Shown here: one piece after another, positions 41,829 through 54,252 of the stretch
Numbering within the stretch: the stretch's first letter is position 1
Layout of the letters: each line of letters opens with the position of its first letter
Assembly: GCA_949710005.1 (NCBI GenBank)
Contig: OX453272.1
Coordinates: 20,807,929 to 20,871,928 of the forward strand
Reading direction: 5' to 3'
DNA: 64,000 nt
DNA from: Ricordea florida
Lineage: Eukaryota > Cnidaria > Anthozoa > Corallimorpharia > Ricordeidae
The notes under the pieces: model-generated
What the model was told of the DNA's origin: nothing
What the model saw: only the letters and a program-made list of their open reading frames with translations
Database searches by the model: none
Made by a program: the position numbers and the translations under genes

Positions 41829-43487
41829 GAACAGCCACTTTTATGTTGGCGCACAATATAGTTGGTATTTGATGTGGGCACAACTTCTTACACTTTTTCC
41901 CATACGAATGACGTTTCTTTTTGACTTTTTATAAAATTCTATAACGCCCTACGTTTCTGTGTGGGTGCTCCGAAAATAACAGTGTTTTGCGCCTTTTATT
42001 CAGGAAACCTTGTTTTATGCCCAAATACCACACATATAACATGTTGCAGTACAAATCGCAGAGAACAACCACTTTTATACTGCGCCACATTATAGTTGGT
42101 ATTTGGTGTCTGCACAGCTTCTTACATGTCCTTACATACGAGTTACTTTACTTTTTCACTTTTGTAAGAATTCTACTAATTCTTATGTTTGTGTGCGGGT
42201 GGTCCGAAAATAACAGTGTTCTGCTCTCTTCATTGGGAGACCGTGTTTTGAGCGCAGATACCACACATTTAACATGTTGCAGTACAAATCGTTGAGAACG
42301 GCCCTTTTAATTTTCCGAAACAATATTGTTGGTGTTTGGTGTGTGGACAACTTGTTACTTTTTTTTCGATACGAATTGCGACATTTTTGACTTCGCAAAA
42401 ATGCTATAAATCTTCACGTTTCTGTGCAAGTGTTCCGCATATAATAGTGGTTTTCGCCTTTTATTCAGGAAACCTTGTTTTAAGCCCAAATGCCACACAC
42501 ATGACATGTTGCAGTACAAATCGTCAAGATCAGCCACGTTTCTACTGCACCACAACATACTTGGTATTTAGTGTGTGCACAACTTCTTACACTTACTTCC
42601 ATATGAATTACGTTAATTTTTCACTGTTCCAAAAATGCTATAACTTTCTATGTTTTTATGCGGGTTCTCCGAAAATAACAGTGTTTTGGGCGTTTTTTTC
42701 AGGAAACCTTATTTTAATCCGAAATACCACATCGTAAAGAACAACTACTTTTATACAGCACCACTTTATAGTTGGTATTTGGTATGTGCACAACTTCTTA
42801 CACTTCCTTACATACGAATTACGTTAGTTCTTGACTTTTTCAAAACGTGTATAAATCTTTATGTATTTGTGCGAGTGGTTCGCAAATGACAGTGTTTTGC
42901 TCTTTTCATTCTGGAAACCCTGTTTTAATGCCAAGTAACACACATTTGACATGTTGCAGTACAAATCGTCAAGAACTGTCAGGTTCTTGTTAGACAAAAA
43001 TATAGTTGCTATTTGGTGTGTGCGCAATTTCTTACTTCACTTTCCATACAAAGAGCGACGTTCTTTGACTTTTGGAAAAAGTCCATTAATCGTTACGTTT
43101 CTGTGCGCTTGATCTGCAAATAACAGCATTGGATATGCGTCTTTGCAGGAAACCTTGTTTTGAGCCAAATACCACACATATAACATGTTGCAATACAAAT
43201 CGTCAAGAACAGCCAATTTCTTGTTAGACAAGAATATAGTTTGTATTTAGTGTGTGAACAACTTTTTATTTCAGGAAATGACTTGCGTTTTCGCAGGAAA
43301 GCTTGTTTTGACTCAAACGTCAAACACATAACATGTTGCAGTACAAATCGTCAAGAACACCCAGTTTCTTCTTAGACATGAATATAGTTACTATTTGGTG
43401 TGTGCAGTATTTCTTTCTTCACTTTCCATACAAAGAGCGACATTCTTTGACTGTTGCTCAAAATCTATTAATATTAATATGAATTTC
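41829..43487 (-). repeat. Block F, reverse monomers (unit 2)
   Basis: Aligned to 16676-18334 at an offset of 25,153. The orientation flip falls at the identical base as in unit 1, so the flip is inherited and was not made separately. Only a few substitutions were noticed. Confidence 0.9.
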
Positions 43488-46057
43488 TGAGTGTGTGCCT
43501 GTTTGTATGTCAGTGTGGGTGTCTGTAGATATATGTCTGTGTTATTGTCTCTGTATTTATGTATATCTGTATGTGTGTCTGTATCTCTCTGTGTGTTGTG
43601 TGTTGTGAATATCTGTATGTGTGTCTGTATGTATGTCTGTGTATTTATGTATATCTTTATCTATGTCTGTCTTTGTCTGTACTTCTATCTCTGTGTCTAT
43701 GTGTATGTCTATATTTGTTTCTGTCTTTATGTATCTCTGAGTTTCCTGAGGTATATGTGTTTGTATCTCTTTGTGTATTTGTGTCTGTCTGTATCTCTAT
43801 ATGACTGTCTGTGTCTGTGCTTATCTCTGTGTGTGTTTCTGTATCTATATATATCTCTCTGTGTCTGTCTGTATGTTTATGTTTGTGTCTATATGTGTTT
43901 TTTATATATATTTGTCCTTGTATTCTGATGTTACCTTATGTTTCTATGTATCTCAGTATGTCTGTGTGTGTTTCCCTTGGTTTTTTCAGTGTGTGTGTCT
44001 GTATGTATATCTGTGTGTTTATGTGTATGTTTGTTTGTATCTGTTTCTGTGTTTTTGTTTGTATGTGTGTGTGTGTCCTAAGGTATGCGTGTTTGTAAGA
44101 CTGAGTGTGCGTCTGTATATATGTCTGTGTTTGGAAGTGTCTGTCTGCATGTATGTCTATCTGTACGTATGTCAGTATGAATGTCTGTTTTAATGTCTGT
44201 GTGTCTGCCTGTATGTATCTCTGTGTGTGCTTTTGTATGTATGTATCTATGTATGTATGTATGTATGTATGTATGTCTTTGTGTCCTTACGTATATCTCT
44301 CTGTGTCTGTATGTACGTCTATGTGTGTGTCTATATGTATTTTTCTATTTTTCTCTATTTATCTCTGTCTGTGTGTCCTAGAGTATATGTGTTTGTATTC
44401 TTGATTGTGTGTTAGTATATATTTTTTGTGGTTGTCTATCTGTGTGTCTGCCTGTATGTATGTATGTATGTATGTCTGTATGAGTATCTGTGTGTGTCTG
44501 TATACATCTCAATGTGTGCTTCTTTATGTGTGTCTGTGTCTTTATGTATGTTTATGTTCTGGATGTATGCATCTCTTTGTTTCCTTAGGTATATGTGTAT
44601 GTATGACCGTGTGTGTGTGTCTATGTTTGTCTGTGTGTTTGTCTGTAGGAATGTCTTTTTGTGTGTATGTGTGTGTGTCTATCTCTGTGTATGTATATCT
44701 GTATGTATGTCTGTATGGATGTCTATGTGTGTGTCATTATACATCCCTGTGTGTTTTTTATGTGTGTCTATATCTATCTTATATCTATGTCTGTGTCTGT
44801 ATGCATGTCTATATGTATGTATGTCTGTGTAAATGTCTATGTGTGTGCCTGTACATCTGTTATTTGCTCTGTATGTATGTATGTCTGTGTGTCTTAATGT
44901 ATACCTTTATGTATATCTGTCTTTTTTGTATATATGTCTCTCTGTTTCTATATGTATAACTATATGTGTTTCTGTATGTATGTCTGTCTTTGTGTCCTGA
45001 GGTATACGTCTGTGTATGATTGTGTGTGTCTGTATCTGTCTCTAAGTTTGTATGTGTGTGTCTAAGGAATATATATGTACATCTGAATGTATGTCTCTAT
45101 GACTGTCTTACTGTGTGTCTGTTTGTATGTCGTGTGTCTGTTTGTATGTCTGTCTCTTTATGGGTGTGTCTAACTGTATGTATGTATATCTGTATGCGCG
45201 TCTTTTTGTATGTCTGTGGAGGTGCCTGTGTGTATGTCTATGTGTATGTGTGTGTCTGTATGTGTGTGTGTCTGTGTGTTTGTACTGTTTGTGTGTATAT
45301 ATGTATGTATGTCTATATGAATATCTCTGTGTGTCTGTATATATCTCTATGTGTGTTTCTTATGTATGTGTCTATGTGTTTATGTATGTCCTTATGTCTA
45401 TCTGTCTGTGTCTATATGTGTGTCTATCTGTTTGTCTATATCGTCTATATGTGTTTCTGTGTGTGCCTGTCTGCGTGTCCTAAGGTTTATGTTTATGTAT
45501 GACTGTGTGTGTGTCTGTATGTATGTCTGTGTATGTATGTCTGTATGATTTTATGTTGATATATGTCTTCGTATTTTTGTTTGTTTGTATTGTTGTATGT
45601 ATATCTGTATTTATATCTGTCTTTGGCTGTATGTATGTCTATCTGTGTCTCTATGTGTTGTATATATGTATGTCTTTGTGTATGTGTGTGTCTGTATGTA
45701 TAAAATTATGTTTGTATGTCTGTGTAAATGCGTGAAAATATGTAAGTCTTTATCTGTCTGTCTGTGTCCTAAGGTATATATGTATAAATGATTGTGTGTG
45801 TATGAATGTGTGTGTCTGTATGTATCTCAGTTTGTGTTTTTGTATGTATGTATTTCTGTGTCTCATTGTATGTCTTTACGAATATCTGTATGTGTCTGTA
45901 TCTTTGCCTACAGTTTGTCTCTTTGTGTGTCCTAAGGTATATGTGTATTATGACTGTGTGTGTATCTGTATGTTATTAAGTGTGTATGTGTGTGTCTTTA
46001 AGAATGTATGTATATCTGTATGATTGTCCTACTGTGAGCCTGTTTGTATGTCTGTGT
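43488..46057. repeat. Block G with 577-bp deletion (unit 2)
   Basis: Collinear with 18335-21484 except that sequence matching about 19400-19980 of unit 1 is missing at about 44551-44560. There TTTATGTATG runs straight into TTCTGGATGTATGCATC. The missing part contained three TCCTAAGGTAT-type boxes. Confidence 0.9.
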
Positions 46058-46823
46058 GGGTGTCTGTTTGTATGTCTGTCTCTGTTTATGCGTGTCTATC
46101 TGTATGTATGTATATCTGTATGTGTGTCGGTTTCTATGTCTGTGGAGGTGTCTGTGTGTATGTATAAGTGTATGTGTGTGTCTGTCTGTATGTATGTATA
46201 TCTATATACATCTATCTATATGTATCTATGTGTGTGTGTATGTGTGTGTCTCTTAGAATGTATGAATATCTGTATGTATATCTGAATACATACTTACTGT
46301 GTCTTACTGTGTGTCTTTTTGTGTGTCTGTGTGGGTGTCTGTATGTATGTCCGCTTACGTGCATGTGTGTGTCTTTCTGTATGTATCTATATCTGTACCT
46401 ATATCCCTACGAATATTTGTGTGGGTATCTGTATGTAACTCTTTGTGTGTGTGTCTGTATGAAATTATGTCTGTGTGGTAATTTGTATCTTTATGTATAT
46501 TTGTCTTTGTATGTATGTCTCTCTGTGTGTCTATTTGTATGTCTATGTGTGTTTCTGCATGTATGTCTGTCTGTGTGTCCTACGTTTTGTGTCTGTGTCT
46601 GTCTGTGTGTTTGTCTCCATGTATGTCTGTATGTTTGTATGAATTTCTGTGTGTGTGTCTGTTTGTATGTCTGTGTGGGTGTTTGTATCTATGTATTTTT
46701 GTGTATGTCTATGTGTCTGTATGTATGTATATCTGTATGTATGTCTGCATGAATATCTGTGCGTGTGTCTGTATGCATCTCTCTGTGTATGTATGTATGT
46801 TTGTGTCTTTATGTATGTATGTA
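46058..46823. repeat. Block A (unit 3)
   Basis: T/G-rich repeat. It has one additional TTTG word near 46066 compared with units 1 and 2, and ends at GTAGAAACATAC where units 1 and 2 have GTACAAACATAC. Confidence 0.9.
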
Positions 46824-49800
46824 GAAACATACATACATACATTCATAAAAATATGCAAACGCACAAAACGTTGATACAAACATACAAATATGCATAAAAA
46901 TTAAATAAAAATATACAAAGATAAAAACATATAGATATAAAAACATACGGAGACACAAATATATAGATACAAACATTCAAAGATACAAATATACATATTA
47001 ACATACAAAGACATACACACAAAAATACAGACCTTTGTACAGTCATACTTAGAGACTTACATATAAAGATACATAACTACTTACAGATTTATGTAAAACA
47101 GAGATACAAACGTAGACATACTAACACACACACACACAGACATACAATGCAAACATACAAAGATACCAACAAACAAATATATCTACTTACAAGCATAAAA
47201 ACCTGCAACATAACTACATACAAACAGAAAGATACGAAAAAAACATACAAACATATATACATACAAACACACAAACATACACACAGAATGATATACAAGC
47301 ATACAAACATACAAACAAAGCAACATAGATACAGACATAAGATTATAAAGACATACAACAATACAAACATAAAAACATACAAAGATACCAACATAGATAC
47401 ATAGACATACAAAGATATCTGAATACAAATACAAAAACATACATACATACGTAAAAAATACATAAATACAAACTCATAAATATGTACATATAGACATACA
47501 AATATACATATATTCAAACTAAGAAATGTATAACAAACATACAAACATATATAATTACAAACATACGAACACAAATCATGTAAATACAAACATACAAAAA
47601 TACAAAAAACTTACAAATACATACATTCAAACATACAAACATAGACAATATTGATATACAAACATAAAAACATACGGAGAATCAATTATAAAGATAAAAA
47701 CACACAAAGATACAAATATACATACTAACATACAATATGTACATACAAAGATACAAATATACATACTAACATTCGAATATGTACATACAAACATAGATAG
47801 ATAATGGCATACAAACATAGAAACAAACAAACATAACAACATCTAGACATACAAACATGGAAACATACATTCATTTAGACAGTTAATACTTAGTGACACA
47901 TAAAACGATACATAACTACTTACAGATTTACCTAAAAGGAGTTACAGAAATACGGACATACTAACATACAGACGAACAAACCTAGAAATATACCAACATA
48001 AACACATTCCTATATACAAAGATAAGAGCACACAAATATATATACATACAAACACAAAAACATGCCAACATACATACAAATTTAAACAGTTATTAATGTA
48101 CATACAAATAAACAACCATAAACATACATAAATACCACATACCTAAAACTATATAAAAACCATACGCACATACAAATATACATAAAAATTAACAAACATA
48201 CACAAACAAACATAATGACATTCAAATGTACAAACAAACAAAAATACAAACATATATATTAACATAAAATCATAAAAACATACAGAGAGATAAATATATC
48301 AAAACAAACAGAAAGATACAAATATACATATATACATATATAAACAATACAAATATATACATACAAACGTACATACAAAATTACATAAAAAACAAACAAA
48401 CATAGAAACATATAAAAATACAAACATACATACATAATTACATACCAACATACAAACATACACACATGCAAACAAACAAACATTTCAAACTAAGAAATCT
48501 ATAACAAACATACAAACATATATAATTATAAACATACAAACACAAATTATGTAGATACAAACTTACAAAAATACATACAAACATACAAATACATACATTT
48601 AAACATACATACATAGACAATATTGATATACATACATGCGGAGAATCAATTATACATATACAAACACACAAAGATACAAATATACATACTAACATACAAA
48701 TATGTACATACGAAGATACCAATATATATACTAACATTTAAATATGTACGTACAAACATAGATAGATAATATCATACAAACATCAAAACATTTATATATA
48801 CAAAGATAAGAGCAGACAACTATATCTACATACAAACACAGAAACATGCCAACATACATACAAATATAAAAAGTTACAAATGTACATACAAATAAACAAC
48901 TATAAACATAAAAACATACATAAATACCACATACCCAAAACTACATAATAACCAAACAGACATACAAATATACATACAAATTTACAAACATAGACAAACA
49001 AACATAATGACATACAAATGTACAAACAAACAAAAATACGAACATATATATTAACATAAAATCATAAAAATATACAGAGAGATAAATATATAAAAACAAA
49101 CAGAAAGATAAAAATATACATATATAAACAACACAAATATATACATACGAACGTACATACAAAGTGACATAAAAAACAAACAAGCATAGAAACATATAAA
49201 AATAAAAACATACATACATACAAACTAAAAATTGTATAAGAAACATACAAACATATATAATTACAAACGTAAAAACACAATTATGTAGATACAAACATAC
49301 AAACATACAAAAAATACATTCAAACATACAAATACATACATTCAAACATACAAACATAGACAATATTGATATACAAACATACGGAGAATCAATTATAAAG
49401 ATAAAAATGCACAAAGATACAAGTATACATACTAACATACAAATATGTACAAACAAACATACATACATAATGAGCTACAAATATTTATACATACCAAGAT
49501 ACATAATGGCTAACAACAGACAGAAAAACCATACAGACTTACAAATATACACACACAAACATAGCCACATAGAAAGGTATAAGAAACATACAATTATATA
49601 TACATAAAAATATACATACATAATAACATACAAACATTCAAAACATGCGCACATGCATATATAAAACGTTATATACCGACATTTATACAAACATACCAGC
49701 ATGAAAACTTACATACATAGAGACATACCGACATACAGATAAACAGATAAACAAACATGCAAACAAACAAAGATACAACCAACATATATGCATAAAAGCA

Positions 49801-51153
49801 TACAAACATACAAAAATACAAGCATACAAATAAACATACAAACATACATACAGTCATTCTTAGAGACATACGTAAAACAATACATAACTACTTACGGATT
49901 AACCTAGACGAGAGATACACACATTCTAACATACAGAAATACAGACACACAAACATACAACCATGCAAACACACACATATATACAAAAAACATTCAAACG
50001 AAGAAAGGTAAAGTAAACATACAAAAATACAAAGATACAAATATACATACTAGCGTACAAATATATACATGCATTCAAACATACAAACATAGACAATATT
50101 GATATACAAACATACGGAGAATCAATTATAAATATACAAAAATACAAAGATACAAATATACATACTAACGTACAAATATATACATACAAACACACATACA
50201 TATTGACCTACAAACATACAAACAAACAGAAAAACATATATACATACAAACATACAAATACAGATGCATAATGACATGCCAACAGACATAAGAAACCATA
50301 CAGACATACAAACATACAAGCCATGCAAACATACACACATGCAAACAAAAAATCATTCCAACATAGAAAGGTATAACAAACAAATTCACAATCATATATA
50401 CATACAAATATACATATATAATAATATGCAATGCATGCGCATGTGCATAGTAAAACGTTACATACCGACATTTATACAATCATACTTACAGACATAGAAA
50501 AAACGATATAAATACTTACAAATTTAACTACAACAGAGTTAGAGAAATACAGATATACGAAATTAGACACACTGACCTACAATCATCCAAACATACCAAC
50601 ATGAAAACCTACATACATAGAGACATACCGACGTACAGATATACAAATATACAAAAATGTACATACAAACATTCAAAGACACAAATATATAGATAAAATC
50701 ATACAAAGATACAAATTTACATACAAACATACAACGATACATATATAATGACATACTAACATAAAAACAGACATATCTACATACAAACAAACACACATAC
50801 ATGCATGGTGATATATAAGCACACAACAAACAAACCTACACGCATACAAACACACCAGCATGAAGACATATATACATACAGACATACTGACATACAGATA
50901 TACAAATATACAAAAATGTACATACAAACATTCAAAGACACAAATATATAGATAAAATCGTACAAAGATACAAATTTACATACAAACATACAAAGATACA
51001 TACATAATGACATACTAACATAACAAACAAACATATGTACATAAAAACAAACATACGTGCATGATAATATAAAATCATACAAAAATAAAAACAAAGAAAC
51101 ATGCATATAATTAAAAAACATACAACAATACATACATACATACACATATCTAT
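46824..51153. repeat. Block B, shortened by two deletions (unit 3)
   Basis: A/C-rich array 2.7 kb shorter than in units 1 and 2. The first break (within about 48660-48710) fuses the sub-repeat with its box at 2574 of unit 1 to the one at 4550, removing 1976 bp. The second (near 49145-49165) fuses sequence matching 5051 to 5784, removing 733 bp and the box at 5324. A separate 4-bp gain occurs near 47316. Confidence 0.92.
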
Positions 51154-53825
51154 ATGTATCTACAGTTGTATTTATATATAATTGTATGTTTGTATGTCAG
51201 TTTGTATGTATGTTTATATGTATGTTTTGTGTTTGTTGTTTATCTGTATATTTTCTATATATTTGTGTGTTTGTATGTTTTTATGTTTGTCTGTATGTAT
51301 ATGTGTTAAATGTTTTTATGTTTGTATGCAAACATACCTGTATGACATTATGTCATTGTGTATGTATGTCTGTTTGTATGTATGTATGTATGTTTGTATA
51401 ATAGTATTTCACTGTATCTGTAACTCTTTATGCTGTCTGTATGTATGTAACTATTTCTTGTCTGTATCTCTGTTTTAAGGTTCCTATGTTTGTAGGGTTG
51501 TATGTTCGTATATATGTATGTCCTTATGTACGTACGTTGGTATGTTTGTATCTTGATATGCTTGTATGTTTATTGGTTTGTATGTTTTTTATGTATTTGT
51601 ATGTTTGTATGTTTGTGTGTATGTATGTCTGTATGTTAGTACAACTTTATATGTGTATATCTGTATATATATATATATTTGTGTTGTTCTATGTCCTCAT
51701 AATTGTATGTCTGTATGTATGTTGCTTTGTTTGTATGTCTTTGTGCGTTTATGCAAATATGTATGTATGTTTGTGTGTGTACATATATGTTTGTTTGTTT
51801 GTTTGTATGTTTGCATGTATATTTGTATCTTTGTATCTATGTATCTATATATTTGTGTCTATATGTGGTATCTTTGAATGTAAGTATGTATATATCTTTT
51901 TAAGTATGTCTGTAAGTATTAATGTATAATAATGGTCTCTACGTATCTTTGTATGTATGAAAGTATGCATGTTTGTGTGTTACTATTTATGTATTTTGTT
52001 TGTTTGTATGTTTGTTTTGTTCTTTATGTTTATGCATGTATGTATGTATGTATGTATGTTGGTATAATTGTGTATGTCGTTATGTTTTGTATTGTTCTTT
52101 GTCTCTATAGATGCATATTTTTATGCTTGTATGTAATTATGTATGTAGGTTTGTATGTTTATGTCTTTACATTTCATTATATATGTATGCCTGTATGTTT
52201 GTATGTATATTTCTATGTTTGTATCTTTGTACTTTTGTCTCTGTCTGTTTGTTTTTATGTTAGTATATATATATGTATGTGTATAAGTTGGTATTGTTTA
52301 TGTGTTTGTCTGTGTGTATGTATGTTTTTATTGTTGTATGTTTCTTTAATTGTATGTACGTATGCTAATTTGTATGTATGTTTTTATGCTTGTATATTTT
52401 TATGCATGTATGTTTGTATGTATATATGTTTATATGTTTGTTTGTATGTCATATGTATGTATGTATATTTGTATCTTTGTATGATTGCATCTATATATTT
52501 GTGTCTCTGAATGTTTGTATGTTTTTATGTTTGCATGTATGTACGTTGGTATTTTTTTATGTTTGTATGTTGATAGATTTGTTTGTTGGCGTCTTTGTAT
52601 GTTTGTATGTATAAATGTTTTTATGTTATGTATTTTTTAGGCCTGTGTGTCTGTAAGCTCGTATGTCTGTATGTCTGTACCTCTGGAACAGGTAAATCTG
52701 TAAATATGTATATACCTTCTTAAGTATGTCTGTAAGTATAACTGTATAATGGTCTACGTATCTCTGTATGTATGGAAGTATGCATGTTTGTATGTTACTA
52801 TTTATGTATTTTGTTTGTATGTATCTATGTGGGTACAATTGTGTATGTCTGTATGTTTTTATGGTTCCTTGTCTGTACTATTTTATAGTTGTATGTTTGT
52901 ATGTATGTGTGTTACTTTTTTGTATATTTTTTATGCTAATATATCATTATGTCTGTAGGTTTGTATGTATATGTGTTTGTATTTTATTATATATATATAT
53001 ATATGTCTGTTTGTTTGTATGTATATGGTTGGATGTATGTTTCTATGTTTGTATCTTTATACTTTTGTCTATGTCTGTTTGTATGTTCTTATTTTAGTAT
53101 ATATATATATATATTATTTATGGTTGTGTTGATTTTGTGTATATCTGTGTGTATGTATGTTTGTTTTGTTGTATGTTTGTATGTTAGTAGTCATTATGTA
53201 TATATGTTTGAATGTTTGTAGGTATATTTGTATGTTTGTATGATTGTATCTGTATATTTGTGTCTCTGAATGTTTGTTTGTATGTACTTTGGTATGTTTT
53301 TATGTTTGTATGGTGATAGATTTGTGTGTTGGCATCTTGTTTTTTGTATGTATGAATGTCTTTATGTTGGTATGTTTGTAGGTCTGTGTGTCTGTGTGTT
53401 AGCATGTCCGTATCTCTCGTTTAGGTAATTCTTTAATTAGTTATGTATCCTTTTATGTATGACTCAAAGCATGACTGTATGTATGTTTGTATGTTTGTTT
53501 GTATGCTTGTATTTTTGTATTTTTTCATATATATTTGTTTGTTTGCAAGTTTGTATATCTGTATACCTGTCGGTATATAATGTCGGTATGTCTCTATGTA
53601 TATATGTTTTCACGTTGGTATGTTTGGATGTTTGTAGGTTTGTGTGTCTGTCAGTTGGTATATCTGTATATCTCTAACTCTTTTGTAGGTACATCTGTAA
53701 ATGTTTGTGTCTTATGTATTTCTGTAAGTACGGTTGTAGAAATGTCATTATGTGTCTTTTTATGTATGGATGTATGCATGTTTTATATGTTTGTATGTTA
53801 ATATATATATATATATATATATATA
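51154..53825. repeat. Block C, left of the foldback insertion (unit 3)
   Basis: T/G-rich array collinear with 29282-31976 of unit 2. A 24-bp segment is missing near 51213; in units 1 and 2 it lies between two copies of TGTATGTTTATATGT. The segment ends in an AT run at 53801-53825 into which the foldback element is inserted. Confidence 0.9.
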
Positions 53826-53952
53826 GGCAATTGTGGAAAACGAGGACGGACAACTTCGAGCGAAAAAAAAAATATATATATATATACAGTAAAAAATCTA
53901 AAAAAAGTTTAAAAATTTAATAAAAATAGACGTTTCGGTCAATGACCTTCAT
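53826..53952 (+). repeat. Left inverted arm of the foldback element
   Basis: Starts GGCAATTGTGG and ends GACCTTCAT. It is complementary to 54004-54129 over its whole length, with a one-base difference in the poly-A/poly-T run (10 A against 9 T). An AT run and an A-rich segment lie in the middle. Confidence 0.93.
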
Positions 53953-53955
53953 CAG
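53929..53955 (-). other. Hammerhead-ribozyme-like core motif in the left arm
   Basis: On the minus strand this 27-nt segment reads CTGATGA, then a possible hairpin GGTC-ATT-GACC, then GAAAC, then GTC. This is the order of the conserved hammerhead core (CUGAUGA, stem II, GAAA, stem III 3' strand). An upstream stem III strand with a GUH cleavage site directly next to a stem I was not found in a clean form. It may therefore be a degenerate ribozyme relic, half of a dimeric one, or coincidence. Confidence 0.4.
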
Positions 53956-54000
53956 ATGCAGTGCCTATATGCCAATGACCTTCATCAGTAGGCACTGCAA

Positions 54001-54027
54001 CTAATGAAGGTCATTGACCGAAACGTC
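54001..54027 (+). other. Hammerhead-like core motif with a core change in the right arm
   Basis: Plus-strand counterpart of the left-arm motif. Here the first word is CTAATGA instead of CTGATGA, which would alter an invariant core G. The hairpin GGTC-ATT-GACC and GAAACGTC are unchanged. A further CTGATGAAGGTCATTG copy lies on the minus strand near 53973-53988. Confidence 0.35.
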
Positions 54028-54129
54028 TATTTTTATTAAATTTTTAAACTTTTTTTAGATTTTTTACTGTATATATATATATATTTTTTTTTCGCTCGAA
54101 GTTGTCCGTCCTCGTTTTCCACAATTGCC
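54004..54129 (-). repeat. Right inverted arm of the foldback element
   Basis: Begins ATGAAGGTCATTGACC and ends CCACAATTGCC. It is the reverse complement of the left arm. Confidence 0.93.
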
Positions 54130-54220
54130 TACAAATTTCATTACTCGAGGTTTGGACTACGAATCCTTTTGGATCCTTCTGGCGTGTGGCATCCCTGTTG
54201 GCTCGAAGCATCATAACTTT

Positions 54221-54221
54221 T

Positions 54222-54252
<31 letters not shown>

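Larger units (their letters stand above)
21485..46057. repeat. Higher-order repeat unit 2, with internal 3.4-kb duplication
   Basis: This second tandem copy of the giant unit is 24,573 bp long. Alignment to unit 1 keeps an offset of 21,484-21,486 over most of A-C. The offset rises to 21,508 after two small gains in C: a 16-bp insertion near 31313-31330 and a longer AT run. The unit is longer than unit 1 because 33418-36723 is repeated from 36814 with a 90-bp linker between, and because block F has one extra monomer of about 234-238 bp. It is shortened by a 577-bp loss in G near 44551. Otherwise only scattered substitutions separate it from unit 1. Confidence 0.95.
53826..54220. mobile_element. 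Foldback (long inverted-repeat) element inserted in an AT tract
   Basis: About 395 bp absent from the same place in units 1 and 2 and bordered by (AT)n on both sides. It has two nearly perfect inverted arms of about 127 bp, 53826-53952 and 54004-54129, both ending GGCAATTGT at the outside. They surround a 51-nt centre that itself holds the inverted pair GCAGTGCCT / AGGCACTGC. An unpaired unique tail of about 91 bp follows (54130-54220). No coding capacity is visible, so it is non-autonomous. The arms differ by about one base in a poly-A run, so the insertion is young. Target-site duplication cannot be defined because the target is an AT repeat. The family is not recognised; it could be a MITE-like foldback or a rearranged retroelement end. 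Confidence 0.88.
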
